Counted from the first letter of the stretch, positions 45,015 to 55,398 are shown. The stretch is 64,000 bases of DNA from an uncultured Pelagibacteraceae bacterium (GCA_902524545.1 CABZDW010000002.1:40001-104000); one strand, 5' to 3'. Numbers and translations are program-made. The notes: generated by a model from the letters alone, not told the origin.

Positions 45015-45738
45015 AATATCAATTATAACTGTAACTAAAAATTCTGAAAAATTTTTATCCGAAAATATTTTAAGCGTTAAATCTCAAAATTACAAAAATT
45101 TTGAGCATATAATTATTGATGGAAACTCAAAAGATAAGACAATTAAAATTATAAGATCTTATAAAAAAAGTGTTAAATTTATTCAAAACAAAAATGATAA
45201 GGGCTTATATCATGCAATGAATGTAGGAATTAAAAAATCATCTGGAGACATTATTGGAATATTAAATTCAGATGATGTTTATTTTAAAAATACATTAAAA
45301 ATAGTAAATGAATATTTTAATAAAAATAAAGATTTAGATTTTTTATTTGGGAGTGTTTATAAGCATAAACTTTTATCTGGTTATAATCCAAGTATTATTA
45401 ATTGGAGTTTTGGATTCTATACTACTCATTCCATAGGTTTTTTTATAAAAAAAAAATCTCAATTAAAAGTAGGACTCTATAATTTGAGATATAATTATTC
45501 TGCAGATTATGATTTATTTTTGAGAATGATTAAAAAATTTAAATTAAAGGGAGTTGCTACAAAAAAAAACGAGATTTTTGGAAGGTTTAGACCAGGCGGT
45601 CTTTCATCGAGAATAAATTTTTTAGATTATCTAGTGGAGTGCAACAAAATAAGACTTAATAATGGTCAAAATTTATTTCAAGTTTACTTGATTTTTATTT
45701 TAAGAATTTTTAAAAATTTTAAGAAAATTATAAAATGA
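45001..45738 (+). CDS. GT2-family glycosyltransferase
   Basis: 245 aa. ISIITVTKNSEKFLSENI, IIDGNSKDKTI, NKNDKGLYHAMNVGI and GILNSDDVYF (DxD-like) are typical of WcaA-like GT2 enzymes in O-antigen clusters, including the D-x-G-L-Y-D/H-A-M-N motif. It overlaps both neighbours (14 bp and 4 bp). The sugar donor is unknown. Confidence 0.88.
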   Translation: MKKYKISIITVTKNSEKFLSENILSVKSQNYKNFEHIIIDGNSKDKTIKIIRSYKKSVKFIQNKNDKGLYHAMNVGIKKSSGDIIGILNSDDVYFKNTLKIVNEYFNKNKDLDFLFGSVYKHKLLSGYNPSIINWSFGFYTTHSIGFFIKKKSQLKVGLYNLRYNYSADYDLFLRMIKKFKLKGVATKKNEIFGRFRPGGLSSRINFLDYLVECNKIRLNNGQNLFQVYLIFILRIFKNFKKIIK

Positions 45739-46619
45739 ATATTTACATTTGTTCTCTTTTGAGTAAAAAAAATTTTAAATTTTTAAATTCTCATTTAAAA
45801 TCCCTTAGTAGATTAAAAATACCAGGTTATTGTAAACTAAAAATCATATTTGTTTTGAATCCAAAAATTCGTATTGCAAATAGTTTACTAAAAAACTTTT
45901 TGAATAAAATTAATTTTTCAATTATTGAGAGTTCTAAAGACAATATTCCAGACTCACGAAATATTTTTCTAAAATTTTTAAAAAATAAAAATGTTCAATA
46001 TGCTGGATTTGTAGATGATGACTGCATAATAGATAAAAACTGGCTTTTAAATATGATTAAATTTATTGATCAAAATAATTGTGACATTGTTGGCGGCCCC
46101 CAATACCATGAAGTCAGAGATGATGTATTTCAAAATTATTACGATGTTTTAGAGCCTATTCGTCACCATGGTCAACTAGTAAAATGGGTAGCCACCAATA
46201 ATTGTTTCTTTTCAAAAAAAGTTTTTAGTAAGTCAAAAATTTTTTTTGACTCTACATTTGCGTGCATTGGTGGGAGTGATCAACTATTTTTTAGCAAACT
46301 TAACAAAAAAAGATTTGTGATTAGGTGGAATAAAAAATCATTTATTACCGAAAACTCTAATTATGAAAGAGAAAAAAGGTCATGGTTTCTTAAAAGAAAT
46401 TTAAGATATGGATATTCAGGAAATTTAATTGATAAAAAAATTTATGGAAAAGTCAGTATGGTCATTATTTTTATAAAGTTGTTTTACTTGGTAAGTTTTG
46501 CATCATTTCTTGTACTGATTCCATCTCGTAAAAATTATATTAAAGTTTCCTTTTTACTTCTGAGAGCTGTAGGAAGATTAATTGGATTACTTAATTATAA
46601 GCCCAAAAAGTATATATAA
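45735..46619 (+). CDS. GT2-family glycosyltransferase with C-terminal membrane segment
   Basis: 294 aa. SKDNIPDSRNIFLKFL, AGFVDDDCIIDKNWL (Asp-rich nucleotide site), DIVGGPQYHEV and IGGSDQLFFSKL identify the GT-A fold of a GT2 relative with a conserved GGxD acceptor loop. Hydrophobic stretches at about 235-285 likely anchor it in the cytoplasmic membrane. It starts within the stop of the previous GT2 and converges with a polytopic protein gene, overlapping it by 25 bp. Confidence 0.82.
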   Translation: MNIYICSLLSKKNFKFLNSHLKSLSRLKIPGYCKLKIIFVLNPKIRIANSLLKNFLNKINFSIIESSKDNIPDSRNIFLKFLKNKNVQYAGFVDDDCIIDKNWLLNMIKFIDQNNCDIVGGPQYHEVRDDVFQNYYDVLEPIRHHGQLVKWVATNNCFFSKKVFSKSKIFFDSTFACIGGSDQLFFSKLNKKRFVIRWNKKSFITENSNYEREKRSWFLKRNLRYGYSGNLIDKKIYGKVSMVIIFIKLFYLVSFASFLVLIPSRKNYIKVSFLLLRAVGRLIGLLNYKPKKYI

Positions 46620-47896
46620 TTCGATACAATGTAATAGATTACAAAATAAAATAAGACAACATAGTTGTTTTTTTCGATTGATTGTAAAATCTTATTTTTG
46701 TCAAAGTAATTTAAAAAAATGATGTAAAACATTGGTTCAAAGTATTTTTGAAAAATAAAATAGCCTGAACTAAATGTAATTAATAGTAGAAGGACAAGGA
46801 CATAATTTGAAAAAGCATTTTGACTGAAATATAAAAGAAAGTAAATCCCAAAAAAAGAGACAGGAATAACTAAGTATGGATTATTTAGTAAAAAATATGA
46901 AAGTTTTAAAACAACACCACCTCCGACATTACCATTATAGATAAAATTTAAACTACATAAGAAGGATATAATTATACTTATGATAAAAATTTTTTTATTA
47001 AAAAGATATAAGAAGTTAAATTTGTGATTTTTATAATTATTGATAATTGTTTGAATAATAAATGGAACTAGATAAAATAAAATCATTGAAGCGCTAACTA
47101 AAACTGCAGAATTGAAGTTTGTTGTACTTTGTCTAAGACCAGTTAATAAAAGAGGATTTAAAATTAAAAAGTATATACCTGGAATTGCGCACAAAATTAT
47201 AAATAATAGAATAATAATAAATCTTTTTACACTTACTTTGTCCATCAAATAAACACATAGAAAAATAAAAAAGAAAATGAAAAATTGTTTTGTATAACAC
47301 GCTAAAGTAAAAAATATAATTGAAAATATTAACTTTGTATTTTTTTTAAAATTAGTTTTTATAAATGAATTGAAAAAAAAAATTCCTAAAGAAAAAAAAA
47401 TAAGTGCAGTATTATGATTATTACCCCAAATGGCAGAGTATTGAAAAACTGGTAGAATAAAGATCAACGAAGATAATGTAATGATTGTTGATTTATTTAA
47501 ATTTTTAAAACGATCTCTTAGCAAAACATATAAAATTAAAGGTAAAAAAAACGAAATTACCAGAACAGAAACTAGATAAGTGTTCAAGGAATTTATAAAA
47601 TTTAATTGTGAAAATATTAAATGATGAAGAGGAAAATTAATTAAATTAACGTCTTCACCTAATGTCAAATTAAAAAGATTGTTAATATCTTTTTTTAACA
47701 AAATTATATATTTCCAATGCGTTATTAAATCATTTACAACACCCCCAGCCTTAGTTTGAATATTTTGGTCAAGTAAATATGGATTATAAGTAAATGTACT
47801 AAGAATATTTGATAAATTGATTTTTAATAAAAAACTTATTAATAATGTTGATATAAATAGAGTTGTAGAAATCCAAACAAAATATCTATTTATCAT
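46595..47896 (-). CDS. Polytopic membrane protein, GT-C-like (uncharacterised)
   Basis: About 433 aa from the ATG at 47896; an ATG at 47935 would add 13 residues but runs across the neighbouring start. There are roughly 10-12 hydrophobic helices and a first periplasmic loop with charged residues (QNIQTKAGGVVNDLITHWKY) and FPLHHLIFSQLNF, as in polyprenyl-phosphate-dependent GT-C transferases. No diagnostic DxD/E in loop 1 is evident, so the assignment is tentative. It may transfer a sugar from a polyprenyl-phosphate donor in the periplasm. Confidence 0.65.
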   Translation of the reverse strand: MINRYFVWISTTLFISTLLISFLLKINLSNILSTFTYNPYLLDQNIQTKAGGVVNDLITHWKYIILLKKDINNLFNLTLGEDVNLINFPLHHLIFSQLNFINSLNTYLVSVLVISFFLPLILYVLLRDRFKNLNKSTIITLSSLIFILPVFQYSAIWGNNHNTALIFFSLGIFFFNSFIKTNFKKNTKLIFSIIFFTLACYTKQFFIFFFIFLCVYLMDKVSVKRFIIILLFIILCAIPGIYFLILNPLLLTGLRQSTTNFNSAVLVSASMILFYLVPFIIQTIINNYKNHKFNFLYLFNKKIFIISIIISFLCSLNFIYNGNVGGGVVLKLSYFLLNNPYLVIPVSFFGIYFLLYFSQNAFSNYVLVLLLLITFSSGYFIFQKYFEPMFYIIFLNYFDKNKILQSIEKNNYVVLFYFVIYYIVSNYIYFLGL

Positions 47897-47909
47897 GAGC
47901 TTATCTAAA

Positions 47910-48683
47910 ATGCTAAAAAAAAATTTCATATCCATAATTATACCTTATCACAAAAAAAAATTTTTTTTTAAAGAAACAATCCAATCTATTAATAATCAAT
48001 CATATAAAAATTTTGAAGTAATAATAATTTATGATGACACTGATAAATCAGAAATAAACTATGTAAAGAAAATTATAAATAATTATAAGTTTAAAAAAAA
48101 ATTAATAGTAAATAACAAAACTATTGGTGCAGGATTATCTAGAAATAAAGGAATTAAAGTTTCAAATGGTGAATATATAGCTTTTTGTGATGCGGATGAT
48201 TTATGGAACAAAGATAAACTCAAATTTCAACTGAAGTTTATGAAAGAGGAAAATATAATGTTTTCTCATACAAATTACTTTATAATAAACCATTATTCGA
48301 AAAAAATAGGTAGTTTAAAAGTTCCAAAAAGTATTTCATATAAACAATTGATTAAGAGTTGTGATATTGGATTATCATCAGTCATGGTCTCAAAATTGCT
48401 AATAAAAAAAAAACCTTTTTCAAGTTTAAAAACTAAAGAGGATTATTTGTTGTGGATTAAATTAATTAGTCTTGTAAAAAATTTTAAAAGTATCAACAAG
48501 GATTTAGTTTATTGGAGATATTTGAAAAATTCCCTATCATCTTCTACTGTTCAAAAAATAGGAGATGCATTCAGGTTATATAATAATCATTTAAATTTTA
48601 GTTTTTTGTTTTCAATTTTTTGTGTATTAAGGCTAAGTTTTTATGCTTTATTAAAAAAAATTATCATATATTTAAAAATTTAA
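47910..48683 (+). CDS. GT2-family glycosyltransferase
   Basis: ATG at 47910 gives the normal start MLKKNFISIIIPYHKK; ATG at 47895 is an alternative. Features are QSINNQSYKNFEVIIIYDDT, IGAGLSRNKGI and AFCDADDLWNKDKLKFQ (DxDD metal site), matching WcaA/SpsA-type enzymes. 257 aa, with a hydrophobic C-terminal segment. Its stop overlaps the ATG of the next gene (TAATG). The polytopic gene on the other strand begins only 13 bp away. Confidence 0.87.
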   Translation: MLKKNFISIIIPYHKKKFFFKETIQSINNQSYKNFEVIIIYDDTDKSEINYVKKIINNYKFKKKLIVNNKTIGAGLSRNKGIKVSNGEYIAFCDADDLWNKDKLKFQLKFMKEENIMFSHTNYFIINHYSKKIGSLKVPKSISYKQLIKSCDIGLSSVMVSKLLIKKKPFSSLKTKEDYLLWIKLISLVKNFKSINKDLVYWRYLKNSLSSSTVQKIGDAFRLYNNHLNFSFLFSIFCVLRLSFYALLKKIIIYLKI

Positions 48684-49357
48684 TGGAAAATCTTACTTTA
48701 GTAATACCAGCAAAATTTGAGTCAACTACTTTACCAATTGTTTTAAAAGAAATAAAAGATCTTAATCTTAACTGTAAAAAAATTGTTGTTGTACCAAAAT
48801 ATGATTTTGATACGCAAAAAGTATTAGAGGGAACTGATTGTAAAGTTTTGATCCAAAAAGGAGAGGGTTTTGGAAATGCTCTTATCGAAGGTTTAAATTA
48901 TTCCTCAACTGATTATTCCTGTATATTTAATGCTGATGGTTCATTTGATCCAAAATATTTGGATGAAATGTTAAAGAAAAATAAAGATAATTATGAATTT
49001 ATTTTTAGTACTAGATATAAAAAACCCGGTGGGAGTGATGATGATACGATATTAACACTTTTTGGAAATTATTTTTTTACCTTGTTATGTAAAATTTTAT
49101 TTAGATTAAATATTTCAGATGTTCTCTACACTTATGTTATGGGAAAAACGAGTGCATTCAAAGATTTAGATTTAAGTTATAACGACTTTTCTTTTTGTGT
49201 TGAACTACCAGTAAAGGCAAAATTTAAATCTTTTAAAGTATTTGATTTTCCATCTTATGAAAGACCTAGAATTAGTGGAAAAAAGAAAGTAAATGAGTTA
49301 AAGGATGGCTTTCTAATCCTAATTTCTATATTAAAGTTATTTATATTTAAAAAATGA
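48683..49357 (+). CDS. GT2-family glycosyltransferase, polyprenol-phosphate-sugar-synthase-like
   Basis: The ATG at 48683 overlaps the previous stop and gives the family start [31 protein letters not shown] and [14 protein letters not shown] (Asp-x-x motif as in DPM-like enzymes) place it near dolichyl-phosphate mannose synthases, although the SDD of classical GT2 is replaced by NADGS. 224 aa. It overlaps gmd by 4 bp, so it is probably in the GDP-fucose operon. Confidence 0.8.
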   Translation: MENLTLVIPAKFESTTLPIVLKEIKDLNLNCKKIVVVPKYDFDTQKVLEGTDCKVLIQKGEGFGNALIEGLNYSSTDYSCIFNADGSFDPKYLDEMLKKNKDNYEFIFSTRYKKPGGSDDDTILTLFGNYFFTLLCKILFRLNISDVLYTYVMGKTSAFKDLDLSYNDFSFCVELPVKAKFKSFKVFDFPSYERPRISGKKKVNELKDGFLILISILKLFIFKK

Positions 49358-50409
49358 AAAAAATAGCACTAATCACTGGAATTACAGGACAAGATGGTTC
49401 TTATTTGGCTGAGCTTTTACTAAATAAGAATTATATAGTTCATGGTTTAATTAGAAAATCATCAACATTCAATACAAAAAGAATAGATCATATTTATATA
49501 GACCGACATAATAAAACTAATTTTTTTTTACATTATGGTGACTTAACGGACACTAATAGTATCTATAATATTATTCACAAAATTAGGCCAAATGAAATAT
49601 ATAATTTAGGAGCACAAAGTCACGTTGGCGTTTCATTTGAAAACCCAGAATATACATCAGAAGTTTCTGGAATTGGAACATTGAGGTTGTTAGAAGCAAT
49701 AAGATTTTTGAAAATCAAGAACATAAAATTTTACCAAGCAAGTACTTCAGAACTTTTTGGCGAGACTTATGGAAAAAAAATTTTTAGTGAAAAGTCCAAA
49801 TTTCACCCAAAGTCACCGTATGGAGTAGCCAAACTTTATTCGTATTGGATAACATCTGTTTATAGGGAATCGTATGGAATATTTGCCTGTAATGGAATTT
49901 TATTTAATCATGAAAGTCCTAGAAGAGGAGAAACATTTGTAACTAGAAAAATTACAAGGTTTTTAGCAAGAAAAAAATTGGGAGGTAAGGAAATATTGTA
50001 CCTTGGTAATCTTAATGCAAAAAGAGACTGGGGGCATGCAAAAGATTATACTGAAATGCAATGGAGAATTTTACAACAAAAGAAACCAGACGATTTTGTA
50101 GTTGCCACAGGACAAGCATTTTCGGTAAGGCAGTTTGTAGAAATTGCCTCAAAATATCTTAATTTAAAAATATATTGGCAAGGTAAAGGACTAAATGAAG
50201 TTGGGTATTTAAAAAAAGGATCAAAAAAAGAAATAATCATCAAGATAGACAAAAATTATTTTAGACCAAATGAAGTTCAATATTTAAGAGGTGACGCACG
50301 AAAAGCTTTTAGAGTTTTAAGATTTAAACCTAAGTACTCTTTCAAAAATTTAGTAAAAGAAATGATAGAAAGTGACTTGATTGAGGCTAAAAAAAAATTT
50401 GAATATTAG
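49354..50409 (+). CDS. gmd: GDP-mannose 4,6-dehydratase
   Basis: 351 aa, full length. [17 protein letters not shown] is the cofactor loop, [15 protein letters not shown] follows, and the catalytic set is intact: Thr131 and Glu133 in QASTSELFG and Tyr156/Lys160 in [24 protein letters not shown] is specific for Gmd. It makes GDP-4-keto-6-deoxymannose, the substrate of fcl (42924-43895). WecA-like gene follows after 3 bp. Confidence 0.94.
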   Translation: MKKIALITGITGQDGSYLAELLLNKNYIVHGLIRKSSTFNTKRIDHIYIDRHNKTNFFLHYGDLTDTNSIYNIIHKIRPNEIYNLGAQSHVGVSFENPEYTSEVSGIGTLRLLEAIRFLKIKNIKFYQASTSELFGETYGKKIFSEKSKFHPKSPYGVAKLYSYWITSVYRESYGIFACNGILFNHESPRRGETFVTRKITRFLARKKLGGKEILYLGNLNAKRDWGHAKDYTEMQWRILQQKKPDDFVVATGQAFSVRQFVEIASKYLNLKIYWQGKGLNEVGYLKKGSKKEIIIKIDKNYFRPNEVQYLRGDARKAFRVLRFKPKYSFKNLVKEMIESDLIEAKKKFEY

Positions 50410-50412
50410 TAT

Positions 50413-51420
50413 ATGTCAGAGATTAGTGCAGTTTTAATCTCATCTTCGATATGTTTAATTATCAATTATATCTCAATAAAATACAATTATCTAATAGATG
50501 AAAAGTTTTTTCCCCATAAATTATTTGTAAGTAAAAATTCTGTACCCATAACTGGTGGTTTAATATTTGTATTAAGCACACTTTTGTTGTTGAGATTTGA
50601 GAATAACTTTAATTACATAATATACTTAATTTTCTTTGTTGGAATTTTATCTGACCTAAATATCTTAAAATCGCCATACAAAAGATTTATTTTACAAATT
50701 ACTATTATAATAGCTTTAGCTTTTTTAAGTAAAAATTTTATATTATCTATAAGAATTCCATTATTTGATCATTTACTGACATACACATTTTTTAAGTACT
50801 TTTTTGTTGTCTTCTGTTTGTTAATATTAATTAATGGATCAAATTTTATAGATGGTGTTAACACATTATTAATTGGATATTTTATATCTTTAATTTTGAT
50901 AGTAATTATTTTGATTAATCAAAACAGTTTTGACTTTGAAATTCAAAATCTTAAGATAATTTTTACTGTTCTTCTAGTTTTATTTATTTTTAATCTTTTT
51001 GAAAAGTTTTTTTGTGGAGATAGTGGCTCCTATGTAATATCATTGATTGTAGGATATTACTTAATAGAATTATCAAACTTAAGCCTGATTATTTCACCAT
51101 ATTTTATCGCTTGTTTATTATGGTACCCTGCTTACGAGTGTTTATTTTCAATGATAAGAAAAAAAATTAAAAAATCAAAAATGACTAGTCCAGATAACAA
51201 TCACCTACATCAACTTTTATTCATTTTTTTTAAGAAAAAAATGAATTTTGAAAGGTGGATTATCAGTTCTTTAACAGGGGTATCAATTAATACTTACAAT
51301 TTAATTATTTTTTTTATAGCTTTAAAAAATGTTTCTCAAACAAAGACTTTAATATTCATCATAATACTAAATATTATTTTATATAATGTCATATATTTTT
51401 TTTTAAAAAGGGAAAATTAG
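50413..51420 (+). CDS. Polyprenyl-phosphate HexNAc-1-phosphate transferase (WecA/WbpL/MraY superfamily)
   Basis: 335 aa with about 10 hydrophobic helices. Family motifs: FVSKNSVPITGGLIF (loop with GG), GILSDLNIL at the usual DD site (first Asp is Ser here), NFIDGVN (Asn/Asp site), CGDSGSYVISL (GDxGS) and PDNNHLHQLLF (the HxH loop at the C-terminal side). It puts the first HexNAc-1-phosphate on undecaprenyl phosphate and so starts glycan assembly. The C-terminus overlaps the convergent O-antigen ligase gene by 32 bp. Confidence 0.88.
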   Translation: MSEISAVLISSSICLIINYISIKYNYLIDEKFFPHKLFVSKNSVPITGGLIFVLSTLLLLRFENNFNYIIYLIFFVGILSDLNILKSPYKRFILQITIIIALAFLSKNFILSIRIPLFDHLLTYTFFKYFFVVFCLLILINGSNFIDGVNTLLIGYFISLILIVIILINQNSFDFEIQNLKIIFTVLLVLFIFNLFEKFFCGDSGSYVISLIVGYYLIELSNLSLIISPYFIACLLWYPAYECLFSMIRKKIKKSKMTSPDNNHLHQLLFIFFKKKMNFERWIISSLTGVSINTYNLIIFFIALKNVSQTKTLIFIIILNIILYNVIYFFLKREN

Positions 51421-52675
51421 CATTTATATTTTTTAAATTGGCAAGTCCTAAAAAAAACCAAAATAAAAGGCCATTAAATGTCGATAGTAAACTTCCACTT
51501 GGTAAAACTGGAATTAAAAAGATGAGCAAATAAAAATTTAAAGTAATTTTAAAAATATTTTTTTCTTTTAATTCATTAAAAAATTTTTCTTTAAAATAGA
51601 AAAATAAAAATAAAATAAAAATAACGTATCCAATGACACCTTGCTCTGACAATAATTCAAAATGTATTTGATGTGGATGTGTTGAGCATCTTTGATGTGT
51701 AAATTTAAGTTTTTCATTAAAATATCTCTTATCATGACACTCAAATCTAAAATTTTTATTTCCAATACCATTTACTTTATTATTTTTAAAAATTTCAATT
51801 GCAGTATCATAATGGGCAAAATACTTTATATTTTCAAATCGTTGAGAAAAAGTTTTGGGGTTTTCTACATTTAAAATTCTATAAAAAAACTCTGTTTGTT
51901 TTAAAAGAACAGTTGGAAAAATGAAAAATAAAGATATCGTAAAGAAGATTGTAAATATTAGTAAATAAAGTTTTTTTATGAATAGTTTTCTTTCCTCTAT
52001 AAAATAAATAATTAATAAAAAAAGTAAGGTTGATTTTATAAAAGCTGATCTTTCTCCAGTTACAAGAATACTTAAGAAAATGAGTATTAATATTATATTA
52101 AGAGTTAAAATATATATTTTAGTATTTTTGATTTGTAAGAAAAAAACCGTAGTTACAAATCCAAAACTAAAAAGAAAAGTTCCGACTACATTTTCATCGT
52201 AAAAAAAACTTGTTATTCTTGTTCCATCTAAACTTCTGAAGCCAAATAAGTTTGTCCCACTATATTTTTCAAAAAAAATGTCTACTATAATTATGAGGAT
52301 TATGAGTAACCAGAATTTGAAAATTTTTTCTAATATTTCTTTTTTATCTATCAGCATAGGAATACCTATAAACAGCGTTAGAAATTTTAAAAAAAATAAA
52401 GATCGTATAACTCCATCGTAACCAAATGATGGATTTATCAAGTAATTAATTAATGAATTTATACAAATATATAGATAAAATAAAAAAAGTATTATGAAGT
52501 GTTTATTTTTTAGCCAAGTGAAATTTCTAGTTTCAAAGACTTTTAGGATGAATAAAAAAAAAATACAAAGTAAATAAAAATTTGTAAAAAAGTTTCCAAT
52601 AATTACTGCTACAGGAAGTGTAGCAAAAAGAATAATTGCAAAGTTATCCTTTATATCTAATTTTTTTGATATCAT
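51389..52675 (-). CDS. O-antigen ligase/polymerase family membrane protein
   Basis: The ATG at 52675 (MISKKLDIKDNFAIIL) is preferred; the TTG at 52765 adds 30 residues without homology. About 11 helices surround a large periplasmic loop with RSLDGTRITSFFYDENV and RCSTHPHQIHFELLSEQG, the O-antigen ligase (Wzy_C/WaaL) hallmark with its HPHNxx-like His. It transfers or polymerises glycan from undecaprenyl diphosphate in the periplasm. Ligase and polymerase cannot be told apart here. Confidence 0.86.
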   Translation of the reverse strand: MISKKLDIKDNFAIILFATLPVAVIIGNFFTNFYLLCIFFLFILKVFETRNFTWLKNKHFIILFLFYLYICINSLINYLINPSFGYDGVIRSLFFLKFLTLFIGIPMLIDKKEILEKIFKFWLLIILIIIVDIFFEKYSGTNLFGFRSLDGTRITSFFYDENVVGTFLFSFGFVTTVFFLQIKNTKIYILTLNIILILIFLSILVTGERSAFIKSTLLFLLIIYFIEERKLFIKKLYLLIFTIFFTISLFFIFPTVLLKQTEFFYRILNVENPKTFSQRFENIKYFAHYDTAIEIFKNNKVNGIGNKNFRFECHDKRYFNEKLKFTHQRCSTHPHQIHFELLSEQGVIGYVIFILFLFFYFKEKFFNELKEKNIFKITLNFYLLIFLIPVLPSGSLLSTFNGLLFWFFLGLANLKNINANFPFLKKNI

Positions 52676-52850
52676 TATAAGAAATTCTTGATTATTTTTA
52701 TATTGATTTTTAATTTTTACAACAAAGTTTATTTGATGTAAAAGTTGTTGATAATTATTTGTCAATTATGAGACTTAAAAAAATAATATTAAGAAAATTT
52801 AAGTTAATCTAAGTTTTTTTTTAGATTGATACAATTTAGTTAAATTTTAA

Positions 52851-54506
52851 ATGATAAATTTACCGATACTCTTCTTTGGTTATTCAATTATTTTATTTTC
52901 AATTATTGGTTTTGGATATTTGTCCTCTAAACTTTTATCTAAAAGATTATCTCTTGGAGAATTAGGTTTAAGTGGAATTTTATTCATGACAATTTTATCA
53001 TATATAACCAATCTATTTGTCCCTCATGACTTTGTTCATAACTCTATTTTTTTAATAATAGGCTTATTTGCCTTTTTTTTTATATCAAAAAAAAAATTAT
53101 TTAAAAAAAAAATAAAACTAATTTTATTGGTTTCGTCAGTATTATTTATCGGAATTATAATGTATAAGTCTCATGACGATTTTTTTTATTATCACCTTCC
53201 TTATACAATTTCTTTAATTGAATTTAAAAAAATATTTGGTTTAGGTAATTTAGAACATGGATTTCGAACCCCATCTTCTATATTTTATTTTAATTCATTA
53301 TTTTATCTCCCAATTTTGGAAAAATCATTGATAAATAGTGGTAGTATATTTTTTTTAATTTTTTCTAATATATTCTTTATTCAAAAAATATTTAATCAAT
53401 TAAAAAATAAGAATTATAACTTTATATTAGTATTATCTCTATTTTCATTGTTATTCATAAATACAATTTTTTATAGACTAGCTGAACACGGAACTGACAG
53501 ATCAGCATTAATTCTTATTTTTATCTTAGCCATTTATTATCTCGAGGGCACAAATAGAAAATTAACCAAAACAAATTTTAAGTATTGTTATGAAAAAATG
53601 TTAATTATAATACTTCTTATAATTTCACTAAAAAGTTTTTATCTTATTTATACAATCTTCGTATTCATTTTATTTTTTCAGTTTAGAAAAGTTTTTTTTA
53701 AAGAAAAATTTTATAAGAAAATTTTTTTTAATCTGACAAGTTACTATTTTTTATTTGGAACTAGCATTTTTATATTTACAATTTTTTCAAATACTGGTTG
53801 TTTGATATATCCCGCTAGTTTTACTTGCATAGAGACATTTTCTTGGTCAATACCAAAAAAAGAGGTAATAGAGATGAAAACTTGGTATGAACTCTGGTCT
53901 AAAGCAGGAGCAAGTCCAACATATCGAGTAGATGAGGTTGAGATTTATTTATCCAGTTTTAATTGGGTTCCTAACTGGATAGAAAACCATTTTTTCACCA
54001 AAATTTCGGATTTTATATTATCTTTACTTTTGATTATAATAATTTCTTCAATTTTTTTAGTTAAATTTAAAAAAGTAAGATTAAAAAAAAAGAGTTTCTA
54101 TTTATTTTATTTTGCAGTTTTACTTTTACTTTTTGAGTGGTTTTTAAATCATCCTGCTTTAAGATATGGTGGTTTTTCACTTATCGCATTATCTATTTTT
54201 GTACCTTTAAGTATATTTATTGAGAATAGGCTTAATTCAAACTTTAAATTAAAAAAAAAGATAACTTTTTTAATATTTATATCTTTTATAATTTTCTCAC
54301 TCAAAAACATTGATAGAATCTTTAAGGAGACTGATAAGTATAACTACAATCCTCTCGTCAACGCACATTACTTTATAGATGACAATACTAACTATTTTTA
54401 TGAATTAATATTAAAAGCAGAAAAAAAAAGAGATATAGATGGAAATAAATTCTATATTGTTTTAGATAAAAATTTAATTAAAAAGATCCAATTAATAAAT
54501 GAATAA
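52851..54506 (+). CDS. Polytopic membrane protein, possibly GT-C transferase (uncharacterised)
   Basis: 551 aa with 12 or more hydrophobic segments. In the first large loop SHDDFFYYHLPYTISLIEF has two acidic residues placed like the metal/donor site of GT-C enzymes, followed by LGNLEHGFRTPSSIFYFNS. It resembles membrane proteins of unknown function found in Leptospira-like and marine bacterial polysaccharide loci. It could transfer sugars from polyprenyl-phosphate donors. It ends 8 bp inside the following epimerase gene. Confidence 0.7.
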   Translation: MINLPILFFGYSIILFSIIGFGYLSSKLLSKRLSLGELGLSGILFMTILSYITNLFVPHDFVHNSIFLIIGLFAFFFISKKKLFKKKIKLILLVSSVLFIGIIMYKSHDDFFYYHLPYTISLIEFKKIFGLGNLEHGFRTPSSIFYFNSLFYLPILEKSLINSGSIFFLIFSNIFFIQKIFNQLKNKNYNFILVLSLFSLLFINTIFYRLAEHGTDRSALILIFILAIYYLEGTNRKLTKTNFKYCYEKMLIIILLIISLKSFYLIYTIFVFILFFQFRKVFFKEKFYKKIFFNLTSYYFLFGTSIFIFTIFSNTGCLIYPASFTCIETFSWSIPKKEVIEMKTWYELWSKAGASPTYRVDEVEIYLSSFNWVPNWIENHFFTKISDFILSLLLIIIISSIFLVKFKKVRLKKKSFYLFYFAVLLLLFEWFLNHPALRYGGFSLIALSIFVPLSIFIENRLNSNFKLKKKITFLIFISFIIFSLKNIDRIFKETDKYNYNPLVNAHYFIDDNTNYFYELILKAEKKRDIDGNKFYIVLDKNLIKKIQLINE

Positions 54507-55386
54507 TAAAATTATTGTAGTAACTGGTGGAGCGGGTTTTGTTGGTGGAAATTTAATAGAAAAACTTTTAAGGGATACAAAATATAAAATTATAAGTGTT
54601 GATAATTACAGCTCTGGTTCAATTAAAAATCATATTAAAGATAAAAGAGTAAGGTATATTAAAGATTCGACTTCAAAAATTTCAAAAACACTTAACAAAT
54701 ATAAATCTAAAATTCATTCAATTTTTCATTTTGGTGAATTCTCTAGAATATATCAAAGTTTTTTAAAGATGGATGAATGTATTACTTCAAACTCAATAGG
54801 AACTCATGCTGTTTTTAATTTTTGTTTATCGAATAAAATCAAATTAGTTTATTCAGCTACTTCTGCCAGCATAGGAAATAAGGGACAAGATAAAAATTTA
54901 TCACCATACGCTTTTACAAAAGCTAAAAATTTGGAAATGTTGGAAAACTTGAAAAATTGGTTTAATTTTAAATATGAAATTTTGTATTTTTACAATGTGT
55001 ATGGACCAAAACAAATATCTGATGGAAAAATGGCTACAGTAATTGGTATTTTTGAAAATCAATTTAAAAATAATAGACCGTTAACAGTTGTAAAGCCTGG
55101 AAATCAATCTAGAAGATTCACTCACATTGATGATACAGTAGATGCTTGCTTTTATGCCTGGAAAAAAAATAAATGTAGGCACTACAGTATCTCAAATAAA
55201 AAAAGTTACACAATTTTACAAGTGGCTAAAATGTTTAATACAAAAATTAAATTTTTACCTTCTAGAAAAGGTGAAAGATATGCATCTGCTTTAACAAATA
55301 TGCATTTATCAAATAAAGTTTACAAGATATTTGGTAAAAGAAAGCTAAAAGATTACATCAAAATCATTATAAATAGTAAAAAATAA
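54499..55386 (+). CDS. NAD-dependent epimerase/dehydratase (GalE-like SDR, short)
   Basis: 295 aa, about 30 residues shorter than typical GalE. TGGAGFVGGNLIEKLL is the cofactor loop, SATSASIGN the Ser/Thr site, SPYAFTKAKNLEM the YxxxK pair, and FYNVYGPKQ plus RRFTHIDDTVDACF the C-terminal signature. The usual long C-terminal nucleotide-sugar pocket is trimmed. It may epimerise a UDP-hexose or reduce/dehydrate a related sugar. This is the last gene of the glycan region; the 5S rRNA follows 44 bp later. Confidence 0.85.
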   Translation: MNNKIIVVTGGAGFVGGNLIEKLLRDTKYKIISVDNYSSGSIKNHIKDKRVRYIKDSTSKISKTLNKYKSKIHSIFHFGEFSRIYQSFLKMDECITSNSIGTHAVFNFCLSNKIKLVYSATSASIGNKGQDKNLSPYAFTKAKNLEMLENLKNWFNFKYEILYFYNVYGPKQISDGKMATVIGIFENQFKNNRPLTVVKPGNQSRRFTHIDDTVDACFYAWKKNKCRHYSISNKKSYTILQVAKMFNTKIKFLPSRKGERYASALTNMHLSNKVYKIFGKRKLKDYIKIIINSKK

Positions 55387-55398
55387 AGACTTAAGTAG

